This document shows, piece by piece, positions 30,910-40,023 of a stretch of DNA of 64,000 nt; position 1 is the stretch's first letter; each line of letters opens with the position of its first letter. Under the pieces are notes generated by a model, which saw only the letters and a program-made list of their open reading frames with translations, did no database searches and had not been told where the DNA came from. Source of the DNA: Rhodoblastus sp963710275 (GTDB lineage Bacteria; Pseudomonadota; Alphaproteobacteria; Rhizobiales; Beijerinckiaceae); the NCBI GenBank assembly GCA_963710275.1, contig CAVPZS010000004.1, positions 17,020-81,019 on the forward strand, in the 5' to 3' direction. A program made the position numbers and the translations under genes.

Positions 30910-31356
30910 TCAATCACCGGGGTTGAGTGGGTATCCGCGTGAGAGATAATCGAACGCACCCAATTCGTGTTCTGCAACTCCTGGATGTGCAGGGCAGGCA
31001 TAATAGGCGCGAATCTCGAAAATCAGGCCGTCTTCCCTGAGGCGATACCACTCGTCGCCGCGCAGGATGAGACCGCTTTTCCTCTTGAAATGCGTCCACT
31101 CGATCACAGCCTGGCCACTGGACGGGTCCCCGACGAAATTGTCGACCGTCCAGTGGGAGCCAAGTTCCTCCACGCAACGCACCCAGCATTCGGCGATCGC
31201 CTGGGCCCCGTCGAGCAGGCCAAACGGACTGCCAGCCGGAAAGTAATGACGCGCATCGGGCGTGAAAAACGCGACGATCCCGTTTCGATCGGCCCGATTG
31301 CAGGCGCCGAAATAACCGCGAATTCTCCGTTCCATTTCTTTTTGGTCGAAGTCCAT
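30910..31356 (-). CDS. SnoaL/NTF2-like protein of the phenol operon
   Basis: A 148-residue protein with the SnoaL-like alpha+beta barrel pattern: MERRIRGYFGACNRADRNGI, FFTPDARHYFP, a central AIAECWVRCVEELGSHWTVD, and FEIRAYY near the end. The family includes small cyclases, dehydratases and non-enzymatic ligand binders. It follows dmpP by 23 bases and is probably the last gene of the phenol hydroxylase operon. A role in phenol use is possible but undefined. Confidence 0.65.
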   Translation of the reverse strand: MDFDQKEMERRIRGYFGACNRADRNGIVAFFTPDARHYFPAGSPFGLLDGAQAIAECWVRCVEELGSHWTVDNFVGDPSSGQAVIEWTHFKRKSGLILRGDEWYRLREDGLIFEIRAYYACPAHPGVAEHELGAFDYLSRGYPLNPGD

Positions 31357-31379
31357 AAGGCGGTCGCCTTTCGCGTGTC

Positions 31380-32441
31380 TTACAGGCGCTTGAACAACGG
31401 GCTTTTCGGCTTTTCCGCGCAATCCTTGGCGGTGAAGAACCGCTCGGTGAAAATGTGCTTTTCGAACAGGCGCCCCTGCATCAGCGCGCCGATGCAGGCT
31501 TCGATCATCATGGGCGGGCCGCAGAGATAGGCGGTATTGCCTTCGAACTGGCCGCCATAGACACGCTTGGCGACGTCATGGACAAAACCGCGCTCGCCCT
31601 TCCAGGCGCTATCCTCGGGCTCGCTCGACAAGGCGGGCACGTAGCGAAAATTCGGATGCCTGGCGGCCAGCGCCTCGAAATCTTCGCGGCCGTAAAGATC
31701 GGCCTCCGTCCTCACGCCATGCACCAGCGTGATCGGCTCGGCGTAGCCCTCTTCGAGCAGGTCGAGGATCATCGAGCGCGGGCTGGAGACGCCGGTGCCG
31801 CCGGCGAGAAAAAGTTTCGGGCCGCCGCGCGACTTGCGCACGATGAAACGCCCGCTCGGACCGTTGAAAGTCAGCTTGTCGCCAACCTTGAGTTTTTCGT
31901 GGACATAGCCCGTGCCGGCGCCGCCCGGCACGCGCCGGATCTGCAGTTCGACGTGGCCTGAATCGCTAGGCGCGTTGGCGATGGAGAAGGCGCGCGAGCC
32001 CTCGACGCCCGGCAGGGTGACATTGACATATTGGCCGGCCTGGAAGTCGATCGGGCCGCCCTCGACCGCGAGACGCACGCCCTTGACGTCATGGGCGAGA
32101 TCGTCGATCGCGACCACTGTTCCGACGAAATCGCGCACCGGGATTTTGCGCGCGTCGGGGTCTTCCTCGACATCGGCCTCGATGGTCACGTCGCTTTGCA
32201 GCGTCGCCGTGCAGGCGAGGATGAAGCCGTCGTCGCGCTCGAAATCCATCAGAGCGAAGGGGGAAGCTTCGCCATGATCGATTTCGCCGTCCAGCACCTG
32301 CGTCTTGCAGGTGCCGCAGAGGCCATGTCCGCAGGCATGTGGAAGATAGACGCCGGCGCGAAGACAGGCGTCGAGGACGGTTTGCCCCTCCTCGACCTCA
32401 ATCGTTTCGCCTAAAGGCTCGATGGTCAGTTCGTGGCTCAC
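31380..32441 (-). CDS. dmpP: phenol hydroxylase reductase component
   Basis: Transfers electrons from NADH through FAD and a 2Fe-2S cluster to the diiron oxygenase. It has 353 residues. The N-terminal plant-type ferredoxin domain has cysteines in HACGHGLCGTCKTQ and a fourth in FILACTATL. The FAD motif (SRAFSIANAPS), the NAD motif (LFLAGGTGVSSPRSMI) and the terminal CGPPMMIEA are intact. It is the fifth protein of the dmpKLMNOP set, after dmpO. Confidence 0.95.
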   Translation of the reverse strand: MSHELTIEPLGETIEVEEGQTVLDACLRAGVYLPHACGHGLCGTCKTQVLDGEIDHGEASPFALMDFERDDGFILACTATLQSDVTIEADVEEDPDARKIPVRDFVGTVVAIDDLAHDVKGVRLAVEGGPIDFQAGQYVNVTLPGVEGSRAFSIANAPSDSGHVELQIRRVPGGAGTGYVHEKLKVGDKLTFNGPSGRFIVRKSRGGPKLFLAGGTGVSSPRSMILDLLEEGYAEPITLVHGVRTEADLYGREDFEALAARHPNFRYVPALSSEPEDSAWKGERGFVHDVAKRVYGGQFEGNTAYLCGPPMMIEACIGALMQGRLFEKHIFTERFFTAKDCAEKPKSPLFKRL

Positions 32442-32458
32442 GTTTCCGCCGACTCCGA

Positions 32459-32824
32459 TCAGTTCCCTGTGCCTTTCCAGCCAGCCAGGCCGGGGGTCCA
32501 GAAACGGATCAGCGATTTATGGCCAATGGAATGATCGGCGATCGATTTGGCATCATCCGGCTGGACTTTGACGCCGTCAATCATCCAGACGACCTTATCC
32601 CAATCGATCTTGGCAAAGTCGGGATGCGGTCCGTAAACCCCTCCGATCGCTTCCTTGATGACGCCGAAAGGCGTCGGAGGAGGCAGCGGCAAAGCGATGG
32701 CCGCGGTGAACGAAGCATGTTGCTCCCAGTGGACATAAACCATCAGATTGCCGTGATAGAGTTCAGGCAAATCGCGGTTCTCGGTATATTTTTCATAGTC
32801 CGGCGTGATTGCTCTCAAAGCCAT
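32459..32824 (-). CDS. dmpO: phenol hydroxylase gamma-type subunit
   Basis: A 121-residue protein of the DmpO/TouE/PhhO family. It is the small structural subunit of the (LNO)2 oxygenase. Family marks are NLMVYVHWEQHASFTAA, PFGVIKEAIGGVYGPHPDF and the C-terminal HKSLIRFWTPG. It lies between dmpN and dmpP. The start at 32824 gives MALRAITPDYEKY, the usual opening. Confidence 0.92.
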   Translation of the reverse strand: MALRAITPDYEKYTENRDLPELYHGNLMVYVHWEQHASFTAAIALPLPPPTPFGVIKEAIGGVYGPHPDFAKIDWDKVVWMIDGVKVQPDDAKSIADHSIGHKSLIRFWTPGLAGWKGTGN

Positions 32825-32889
32825 GGTTCTTGCTCCCGAAGATGTGGCGGCGTCCCGCGCGAATGCGGGACGCCCGTTGAAGTGGCGGC

Positions 32890-34407
32890 TCATCCAGCCT
32901 TGCTGACATCGGCCTTGGCGCGCCAGGATTCCCACAATTGATGGTCGGGGGAGCCGACGTATTCAGCATTGTCGACGCCGACATTGATCATGTACCACTT
33001 GAGGACGTCCGGTACCGTCGGGCCGCCGCAATTGCCCTGGAAGATTTGCTGAATCGGCAGCCACGACTGAACATATTTCTCCGGCTCGTCGTCGAAGACG
33101 TCTTTGCAACCGTCCGAGCAGAAGTGATAGCGGTTGCCCTTGAACTGCGACTCACGGAAACACGTTGTTGTCGGGTCGCCGGGCTCGGTGAAGGTCATCG
33201 GCAGCTGGCAGGTGTGACAGAGCTGAAGCAGGCCGTTGTAATAGAAGCGGTTGCCTTCCTTCTCCTGCTGCGCCCACATTTCCCAACGCGGCCGATAATA
33301 TTTGTCGAACGTCTCGGGATATTTCTCCGACAGCCAGTCGAGGTGCTCGGCGTCCGGCATCCAGGCGTGAACGCCGCTCACGTGGCAGAGCTGATACAGG
33401 AGCGCGTAAAGCTGGTGACTGACATGCTCCGACGCCTCGGTGGCGACGTCGGCGTATTTCGGCATCTTCAGACCGTAGCGGCCGAGATCCTCGAACAGCG
33501 AACCGCCGGCTTCGACGAAGTAGATTTCCCAGGCTTCCTTCCAGGACATCACCTTCTTCGGCAGCATGTAGTCCATCATCATGGCGACGAGGCTCAGCAG
33601 TCGGGTTCCGCGCCAGAACCATTTGTCGACCCATTTCTGCACGATCGGCAGATTGTCGGGATGCTGCTCCAGCAGGAACTTGATGACCTCGATGCCGAGC
33701 GTCATGTGGCGACTTTCGTCGGACTGCGCCGAGAAGCCGAAGGTCACCGTCGACATGTCGCCATTATAGGCCGCGCCCGACATGAAGGGCACGAACAGCA
33801 GGTTGGTCAGCAAATATTCGAACGCGAATCCGATCGCGATCATGAACTCGAACGGACCCGACGTGCGCGCATCGTCGAAGAAGCTCTTCGGCACCGAGAG
33901 GTAGAACACCCGGTCATGCATGGTCGAGAATTCTGACAGGCCATCAAAGAACTTGTTGTAATGGCTCATCGTGTGAATTTGCGTCTGGACGTGGCGCAAC
34001 TCGTCCAGCGACTGCTGCTGAGCCGCGACCCGAGGGCCCACGCCGCGAAGGTGGCGGCCGGCGAAGGCGAAGCCGCGATGCGCCTGATATTCCTCGGGCG
34101 AAATGCCGGTCAGGAAGAGTTTCAAGACGTTGACATAACGGCCATCGGACAGATTGGTCTGCCCGTTGTTCTGGGCGAAGGCGTCGAGCACCGCATAGAG
34201 CTTGCGCTCCTTCTCCGCCTGGAATTTCCAGTAGGTGTCCATGGTCAGGCGGAAGGGGTCCTCCCACTGCGACCAGTCCTTGATCTTGATCCCCTCGAAC
34301 TGGTCATAGGGGAACACCTTGTCCATCGGCTCGTAGGTGGTCTCCCAATCCAGTCCGCGCGTCATGAGCGCGTAGCGCTGCTTGAGGCCGAGTTTTTTGG
34401 CGGTCAT
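32890..34407 (-). CDS. dmpN: phenol hydroxylase large (diiron) subunit
   Basis: The catalytic alpha subunit that inserts one oxygen of O2 into phenol to give catechol. It has 505 residues. The two carboxylate-bridged iron motifs are intact: DELRHVQ (E136, H139) and DESRHMT (E231, H234), with further glutamates near 105-106 and 197. A C-terminal YHS-like cysteine pair (RYHFCSDGCKDVF) and CHTC are present, as in TmoA/TouA/DmpN. It is the third structural gene of the operon, preceded by dmpM. The substrate range (phenol, cresols) is inferred from the family. Confidence 0.95.
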   Translation of the reverse strand: MTAKKLGLKQRYALMTRGLDWETTYEPMDKVFPYDQFEGIKIKDWSQWEDPFRLTMDTYWKFQAEKERKLYAVLDAFAQNNGQTNLSDGRYVNVLKLFLTGISPEEYQAHRGFAFAGRHLRGVGPRVAAQQQSLDELRHVQTQIHTMSHYNKFFDGLSEFSTMHDRVFYLSVPKSFFDDARTSGPFEFMIAIGFAFEYLLTNLLFVPFMSGAAYNGDMSTVTFGFSAQSDESRHMTLGIEVIKFLLEQHPDNLPIVQKWVDKWFWRGTRLLSLVAMMMDYMLPKKVMSWKEAWEIYFVEAGGSLFEDLGRYGLKMPKYADVATEASEHVSHQLYALLYQLCHVSGVHAWMPDAEHLDWLSEKYPETFDKYYRPRWEMWAQQEKEGNRFYYNGLLQLCHTCQLPMTFTEPGDPTTTCFRESQFKGNRYHFCSDGCKDVFDDEPEKYVQSWLPIQQIFQGNCGGPTVPDVLKWYMINVGVDNAEYVGSPDHQLWESWRAKADVSKAG

Positions 34408-34424
34408 GTTTCTCTCCCAAAAAT

Positions 34425-34697
34425 TTAATGTTTCCAGCTGACAGTGAACTGGTCGTCGTCTTCGTCGAGATTTCCAGCCATCGAAATCAGCACGAGATGG
34501 ATTTCCTGAAGATCCCATGTCCGCCCGAGGCGTTCTTCAACGGAGGCGCGCTTGACCACCAGCGAACCGTCGGAATCGAGCTTCACGCAACCCGGCATGT
34601 TCAACACGCGCACGCCGGGATTGTCAGCCATGATGGCTTCGATGATCGGCCGCGCCTCGTCGTTGTGATAAAGGGTGAGGGATGCGATTTGCGCCAT
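34425..34697 (-). CDS. dmpM: phenol hydroxylase effector protein
   Basis: A cofactor-less 90-residue regulatory protein of the MmoB/DmpM family. It binds the oxygenase and gates the diiron site. Features are NDEARPIIEAIMADNPGVRV and a C-terminal ISMAGNLDEDDDQFTVSW. It lies directly before dmpN with 17 bases between. Confidence 0.93.
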   Translation of the reverse strand: MAQIASLTLYHNDEARPIIEAIMADNPGVRVLNMPGCVKLDSDGSLVVKRASVEERLGRTWDLQEIHLVLISMAGNLDEDDDQFTVSWKH

Positions 34698-34724
34698 CCT
34701 GGCGTTCCTCCATGGTTGGTGTTG

Positions 34725-35719
34725 TCAGAGCGTCAGACCGAGCGAAATCGCGCGCTTGCGGCGCGCCGTCGCCGGCCGCTTCGGCCGCCGCGCCATTGTC
34801 GCCCAGCAGCGCCGCGGACAAGGGTTTGGCCGCATCGACCGCGCGCGTCGATCCAGTGCGCCGCCCATTGCGAAACCAGCGCCCTGTTCTCGGCGCTCTC
34901 CGCCGCGACGGTCTTGATGACCGAGTCGCTCCACCTGCTTTCGTCGGCGCGCCAATCGCTCATGAACTCGGTGAGCATGGCGATCGGCAGGCTCGCATCC
35001 TTCCACCCCGCGTCCGCAAGCTTGTAGATCAGGTCAAAGACAACGCCGTTGATCGCCAAGGTCTGCGCGACATAAAGCTGGAACCAGTCGCGCTCGACCA
35101 AAGTGTTTTCGGTCAGTTTCCTGACGCCCTGCCAGGCGGGGTCGTTGATCCAGAGCGCCTTGGCCGCATCGAGACTGACGCCGGTCTGGCCATCGATGAG
35201 CAGTCCGATGCGACTGACGATCTGCGCCATGCCAAGGTGATCCCCGGCCGAGAAAATGCAGGGCGCGGTCACCGCTGTGCCGTAGCCGCGTTGGCAAATT
35301 TCCGTCATGTTCATGTTCGCGCCCCAATGGGCGTGCCGCAAAGGCAGCAAATAGGACTCGATCTGCTTGCGGGCGTCAGGGGTTAGTTTGTCGATGAGCC
35401 CGCGTTCTTCGGCGAAAGCGAAATTGCGCTCGACCGTCTGGTTCATGTTGGCGCGCGAGATGTTGTACGTGGCGTAGTAAAATTGGCGCGGATCGAGCGG
35501 CTTGTACCAATCCGACATGACGACTGCCGTCTTGCGTGTGTCATAGTGCCAGTATTCCGGCTCCCAGAGCGGCTTGTAATGGAAGTTTTCGGTCGCCTGG
35601 ACGTCCAGGGTGGCCTCCTGGTAACGCGTGGCCGGCTTGCCCTCGCCGATGCGGCGCGCGACATGGCCAAAAGTCTGGCGCTTCGGCTCGTAGTCCATCG
35701 TCTTGATCTGCACTGTCAT
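34725..35719 (-). CDS. dmpL: phenol hydroxylase beta subunit (3' end frame broken)
   Basis: A structural subunit of the phenol hydroxylase oxygenase, paralogous to DmpN but without iron ligands. The sequence is normal from MTVQIKTMDYEPKRQTFGHV to about residue 292 (SQWAAHWIDA). Near 34843 the natural continuation moves to another frame (KPLSAALLGDNGAAAEAAGD). Near 34760 it may move again to end in AISLGLTL at 34725; the unshifted frame ends at 34733. Two small indels would give about 330 residues, as in relatives. The ATG follows the dmpK stop directly (TAAATG). Confidence 0.88.
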
Positions 35720-36025
35720 TTATTCTCTCCCTGGAACGTTTTTGGATGATCGGCGCTCGAAAGAGCCGCCGTCGAGCGAAGGCTTGCGAAGCAGTCCTGG
35801 CTGGCCCGCTCGCCACGCGAGCCGATCGACGTCGCTCGCGATTTTCTCGTCGGGCGGCACGATTGTGGCCTTTCGCGCTTTGCAGAATTCCTGAAAGGCC
35901 GGGAACGGCAAGATAAGCTCGACCGACAGCGTTCCGTCGTCGAGGAAATATTCGAACTCGACAAAACGGCCCAGGCGGACGCCAATCATGCGGACATACG
36001 CGGCCGTGTAGCCGTCGCCGCTCAT
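35720..36025 (-). CDS. dmpK: phenol hydroxylase assembly protein
   Basis: A 101-residue protein of the DmpK/PhhK family. It helps insert iron into, or otherwise assemble, the oxygenase and is not needed for catalysis. The family segment is YTAAYVRMIGVRLGRFVEFE, then LSVELILPFPAFQEFCKA. The C-terminal tail (LDGGSFERRSSKNVPGRE) is longer than usual. It is the first structural gene of the operon. Its ATG overlaps the stop of a 31-codon upstream frame. Confidence 0.85.
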   Translation of the reverse strand: MSGDGYTAAYVRMIGVRLGRFVEFEYFLDDGTLSVELILPFPAFQEFCKARKATIVPPDEKIASDVDRLAWRAGQPGLLRKPSLDGGSFERRSSKNVPGRE

Positions 36026-36117
36026 TGCGAACGTCTTGCCTTCAATGTTGCTGTTATGTCGGCTTCGATCGCGTGCGCAAATCGAGCGCTTCGCGTGGCT
36101 GTGCGCCGCTGCGTCAT
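36022..36117 (-). CDS. possible 31-residue leader peptide before dmpK
   Basis: A short frame from ATG 36117, placed six bases after a strong GGGAGAG site. It encodes MTQRRTATRSARFAHAIEAD and 11 more residues, and ends in a TGA that overlaps the dmpK ATG (ATGA). The dmpK start has only a weak site of its own, so coupling could matter. No family is recognised. It might instead be an accidental frame. Confidence 0.4.
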   Translation of the reverse strand: MTQRRTATRSARFAHAIEADITATLKARRSQ

Positions 36118-36187
36118 GATGTTTCTCTCCCGATACTGGCTTTGCCAATTTTGTTGGCGTCACTATCGAAAGTTTTGGGGGCCATGA

Positions 36188-36317
36188 AAAATACCTTTTT
36201 TGGATCCCCGCTATACCCGTTCCGTATAGCGGGGACATGCGGCGGGCCAACGCAGCAGCGAATGATGTTCGGGAACAATACCGTCTCGGTATAGGAAGCC
36301 ATCTAAAAAGGTATTTT
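36188..36317. promoter_or_regulatory. divergent control region of the phenol cluster
   Basis: Lies between dmpK (left) and the ferredoxin gene (right). AAAATACCTTTTT at 36188-36200 has its exact reverse complement at 36305-36317, so each arm faces one operon. Between them lies a perfect palindrome (36206-36234), and a further GGTATAG half-site lies near 36288. No sigma-54 type -24/-12 pair is visible. Confidence 0.65.
36206..36234. promoter_or_regulatory. perfect 29-bp palindrome, likely regulator operator
   Basis: CCCCGCTATAC (36206-36216) and GTATAGCGGGG (36224-36234) pair perfectly across a 7-base spacer. The inner ATAC-N7-GTAT matches the general form of a LysR-type box and resembles the site before dmpF. 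Confidence 0.65.
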
Positions 36318-36379
36318 ATCACCCATCGCGCTTGGTCCATCATCCGCCCCAACTTGAAGCTGAAACAGCCGAGGATGGG

Positions 36380-36745
36380 ATGGAAACGAATGAGGAGCGC
36401 TCCGCGCGGCCACGCGGGGATCTCTGCGGGATTCAATCGGTCACAATTGCCGAAACGGGCGAAACCTTTTTGAACCGCGCTTCAGAAACTATTCTGGAGA
36501 GCATGCGCAGCCTTGGAAAGCGCGGCATTCCCGTGGGATGCCGCAGTGGCGGATGCTCGGTTTGCAAGGTCGAAATCATCAGCGGCGCATGGCGCCAATG
36601 CCGGCCAATGAGCCGGGAATATGTTAGCGACGAGGATTTGGCCGCCGGTCGTGTTCTCGCCTGCTGCATCACGCCAACTGAAAGCGTGACCCTGCGGGTA
36701 CTTGGGAAAATGCGCAAGGCGATTGCGGGCGCATGCTCCAAGTAA
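36380..36745 (+). CDS. dmpQ: plant-type 2Fe-2S ferredoxin of the meta pathway
   Basis: A 121-residue protein. The cluster cysteines are in GCRSGGCSVCKVEI, with the fourth in VLACCITP. It matches the XylT/DmpQ/NahT group, which reactivates catechol 2,3-dioxygenase by re-reducing its oxidised iron. Its position directly before the dioxygenase gene supports this. ATG 36380 follows GAGGATGG. An N-terminal extension of about 20 residues before the fold is unusual. Confidence 0.85.
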   Translation: METNEERSARPRGDLCGIQSVTIAETGETFLNRASETILESMRSLGKRGIPVGCRSGGCSVCKVEIISGAWRQCRPMSREYVSDEDLAAGRVLACCITPTESVTLRVLGKMRKAIAGACSK

Positions 36746-36778
36746 TTCGCAATATCTAGAATGAATGGGAGAGGAAAA

Positions 36779-37708
36779 ATGGCTATCACAGGTGTTACTC
36801 GTCCGGGTCATGCGCAGGTTCGCGTGCTGAATTTGGAAGAAGACGTAAAATTCTATCGCGACGTGCTGGGCCTGATCGAAATGGGTCGCGATTCCTCGGT
36901 CGCGTCTACTTCAAGGCCTGGGACGAACGCGACCATCACAGCCTGGTCATTCGCCAGGCCGACCGCGCGGGCCTCGATCTCATCGGCTTCAAGGTCGACA
37001 GCGTCGCAACGCTCGACAAATTCGAGAAGGATCTGAACGCCTATGGCGTCGCAGACCAAGCGCGTCCCGGCCGGCGAAATGCTCAACACCGGCGAGCGAG
37101 TGAGCTTCGTCATTCCGACCGGTCATACCATCGAGCTCTATGCCGAAAAGAAGGACGTCGGCAACGGCCTACCCTATAGCAACCCTGCGCCTTGGTGCCC
37201 GGACGCAGAAAGCGGCATCGCGCCGACGCGGCTTGATCACGCCCTTCTCGGCGGCATTGACCTCGACGGCTCGCGCGATATTTTCGTCAAAGTGCTCGGC
37301 TTCTATTTGACAGAGGACGTTGTCGCCGAAGACGGCAAGACGCAGATCGCCGTATGGCTGTCGTGCTCCAACAAGACCCATGACATCGCGCTTGTTCGTG
37401 CGCCCGAGGACAACAAACTGCACCACGTCTCGTTCTGGCTCGATTCCTGGGAGCGCGTGCTGCGCGCCGCCGACATCATGTCGATGAACAAGGTGCCGGT
37501 CGACATCGGGCCGACTCGCCACGGCATTACCCGCGGGGCGACCATCTACGCCTTCGATCGTTCGGGCAACCGTTTCGAAACATTCTCCGGCGGCTACATC
37601 TCCTACCCCGACATGCACCCTCTGACCTGGCCCGTGGAGCACCTTCCTGAAGGCCTCGATTACGCGCAGCGCAAGTTGCACGAATCCTTCCTCACCGTGT
37701 TCAGCTGA
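36779..37708 (+). CDS. dmpB: catechol 2,3-dioxygenase (two frame breaks)
   Basis: An extradiol dioxygenase that opens catechol to 2-hydroxymuconic semialdehyde using Fe(II). The start (MAITGVTRPGHAQVRVLNLE) follows GGGAGAGG. After GLIEMGRDS the natural sequence GRVYFKAWDERDHHSLVIRQ is in another frame (break near 36895). After NAYGVA a second break near 37058 leads to KRVPAGEMLNTGERVSFVIP. Iron ligands are visible in RLDHALLGG, LHHVSFWLD and GNRFETFSGG. The repaired length is about 309 residues. The breaks are probably sequence errors, since the rest is well preserved. Confidence 0.9.
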
Positions 37709-37745
37709 TCGCTGACGGTTGGACTTGAAATAGGAAAATCATCCG

Positions 37746-39215
37746 ATGCTTCAAACTGCCAAATCCATCAACAATTTCATTGATGGTCATTACGTCGAAG
37801 GCTCTGACAAGAAGCGTTTCGAAAAGCGGTCTCCTCTCACGAATGAGGTGATCGCGCGTGTCGCTGAAGCATCGCAGCAAGACGTGGACCGGGCTGTTTC
37901 GGCCGCCCGGTCTGCTTTGAAAGGGCCGTGGCGCAAACTCGACACCAATGCCCGTGTCGAGTTGCTCTACAAGGTCGCGGCGGAAATGGATCGCCGGTTC
38001 GAGGATTTCGTTGCGGCGGAAATGGCCGATACCGGCATGCCGCGCACGATCGCCAAGCACATGTGCGCGCGCGGCGCCGCCAATTTCCGCATTTTTGCGG
38101 ACGTCATCAAGAACGTCCCGTCTGAATTCTTCGAAATGGCGACGCCGGATGGACGGGGCGCCATGAATTACGCGCTCCGTCGTCCCATCGGCGTTGTCGG
38201 CGTCGTTTGTCCGTGGAATGCGCCCCTGCTTCTGATGACCTGGAAGGTCGGCCCAGCGCTCGCCTGCGGCGACACCGTGGTGGTGAAGCCATCGGAAGAG
38301 ACGCCCCAGACGGCGGCCTTGCTCGGCGAAGTCATGAATACGGTGGGCGTGCCCGCCGGCGTCTACAATGTCGTGCACGGCTTCGGACCCAATTCCACCG
38401 GCGAGTTCCTGACCCGGCATTCCGGCGTTTCTGCGATCACTTTCACCGGGGAAACGCGCACGGGCGCCGCCATCATGAAGGCCGCCGCAGACGGCGCGCG
38501 CCCGGTCTCGCTCGAAATGGGCGGCAAGAATTCGGCCATCATTTTTGCCGACGCCGATCTCGACGCCGCGGTCGAAAGCGCCGTTCGCTCCTGCTTCATG
38601 AATACCGGGCAGGTCTGCCTTGGCACCGAGCGTGTCCTCGTCGAACGGCCGTTGTTTGACAGATTCGTCGCCGCGTTGAAGAAGGCCGTGGAAGGTTTGA
38701 AAATCGGACCGCCAGAGGAGCCGGGAGTCGCCATGGGGCCGCTGATCTCTCTTGAGCACCGCGAAAAGGTATTGTCCTATTATCGCAAGGCGGTTGAAGA
38801 GGGAGCCACTGTCGTCATCGGCGGCGGAGCGCTGGAGATGCCGGGCGAGCTCGCCAAGGGCGCCTGGGTGCAGCCGACCATCTGGACCGGGCTTCCCGAC
38901 ACGGCCGCGGTTTGTACCGAGGAAATCTTTGGTCCCTGCTGTCACGTCTCGCCATTCGATACGGAAGAGGAAGCAATCGAACGAGCCAATTCCACCCAAT
39001 ACGGCTTGTCCGGCACGGTCTGGACGCGCGACCTGGCGCGCGCCCACCGGGTTGCGGCGGAGATCGAAGCCGGCATCGTCTGGGTCAACAGCTGGTTCCT
39101 GCGCGACCTGCGCACGGCCTTCGGCGGCGCGAAAAACTCCGGCATCGGCCGCGAAGGCGGCGTCCATTCGCTCGAATTCTACACGGAGCTGAAAAATGTC
39201 TGCATCAAGCTCTGA
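37746..39215 (+). CDS. dmpC: 2-hydroxymuconic semialdehyde dehydrogenase
   Basis: An NAD-dependent oxidation of the ring-fission semialdehyde to 2-hydroxymuconate (4-oxalocrotonate enol). It is a 489-residue aldehyde dehydrogenase with VVCPWNAPLLLMTWK, GDTVVVKPSEETP, FTGETRTG, the base in LEMGGKN and the catalytic cysteine in NTGQVCLGTERV. It overlaps dmpE by 20 bases. Because no dmpD hydrolase is seen, this oxidative branch should carry all the flux. Confidence 0.93.
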   Translation: MLQTAKSINNFIDGHYVEGSDKKRFEKRSPLTNEVIARVAEASQQDVDRAVSAARSALKGPWRKLDTNARVELLYKVAAEMDRRFEDFVAAEMADTGMPRTIAKHMCARGAANFRIFADVIKNVPSEFFEMATPDGRGAMNYALRRPIGVVGVVCPWNAPLLLMTWKVGPALACGDTVVVKPSEETPQTAALLGEVMNTVGVPAGVYNVVHGFGPNSTGEFLTRHSGVSAITFTGETRTGAAIMKAAADGARPVSLEMGGKNSAIIFADADLDAAVESAVRSCFMNTGQVCLGTERVLVERPLFDRFVAALKKAVEGLKIGPPEEPGVAMGPLISLEHREKVLSYYRKAVEEGATVVIGGGALEMPGELAKGAWVQPTIWTGLPDTAAVCTEEIFGPCCHVSPFDTEEEAIERANSTQYGLSGTVWTRDLARAHRVAAEIEAGIVWVNSWFLRDLRTAFGGAKNSGIGREGGVHSLEFYTELKNVCIKL

Positions 39216-39987
39216 CCTGATCGCGTCGCTCGGCGACGAACTGCATGCGGCGCTGCTCGCCGGCAAGCCGGTCGCCCCGCTCAGCGGCCGCGGCCACGAC
39301 CTTGCGATCGAACATGCTTACGCCATCCAGCAACGCATGGTCGGGCATCGTTTGCAGGCCGGCGAAAAGATCGTCGGCAAGAAGGTCGGCGCGACCTCGG
39401 TCGCCGTGCAGAACATGCTCGGCGTGCGCCAGCCGGATTTCGGCATGCTGCTGTCCGGCATGATCTTCAACGAAGGCGACGTCATTCCCTTCGACAGCCT
39501 GATCCAGCCGAAGGCGGAAGGCGAAATCGCCTTCATCCTCAAGCGCGACATCACCGGCCCGGGCGTCACCATCGCCGAGGTGATCTCGGCGACCGAATGC
39601 GTCATGCCCTGTTTTGAAATCGTCGATTCCCGGATCGAGAACTGGAAGCTGAAAATCCAGGACACGGTCGCCGACAACGCCTCCTGCGGCGTGTTCGCGC
39701 TCGGCGGCAGCGCCTGCAATCCCCGCAAGATCGATCTCGATCTCTGCGGCATGGTGCTGGAGCGCAATGGCGATATATTCGCCACCGGCTCGGGCGCCGC
39801 GGCGCTCGGCCATCCGGCCAATGCCGTCGCCTGGCTCGCCAATACCCTGGGTCCCCTGGGCATGGGCCTGAAGGCCGGCGAAGTCGTGCTGTCCGGCTCG
39901 CTCACCGCCATGGCGCCGATCGCCAAAGGCGACCATTTGCGCGTCGAGATCGGCGGCATCGGCGAATGCTCGGTCCGCTTCGCCTGA
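39196..39987 (+). CDS. dmpE: 2-oxopent-4-enoate hydratase
   Basis: Hydrates 2-hydroxypenta-2,4-dienoate to 4-hydroxy-2-oxovalerate. It has 263 residues with the family marks IVGKKVGATSVAVQNMLGV, EGEIAFILKRDI and the metal-binding CFEIVDSRIENWKLK. It is paralogous to the following dmpH (fumarylacetoacetase-type fold). DmpE and DmpH form a complex in characterised systems, and the adjacent genes fit this. Confidence 0.92.
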   Translation: MSASSSDLIASLGDELHAALLAGKPVAPLSGRGHDLAIEHAYAIQQRMVGHRLQAGEKIVGKKVGATSVAVQNMLGVRQPDFGMLLSGMIFNEGDVIPFDSLIQPKAEGEIAFILKRDITGPGVTIAEVISATECVMPCFEIVDSRIENWKLKIQDTVADNASCGVFALGGSACNPRKIDLDLCGMVLERNGDIFATGSGAAALGHPANAVAWLANTLGPLGMGLKAGEVVLSGSLTAMAPIAKGDHLRVEIGGIGECSVRFA

Positions 39988-40023
39988 CGCCTTCGTCTTT
40001 CCCTTTACATTCAGGTGCTGCTC

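Noticed and set aside
36118..36187. Possible sigma-54 promoter near TGGCTTTGCC at 36137
   Set aside because: Spacing and sequence do not match TGGCAC-N5-TTGC.
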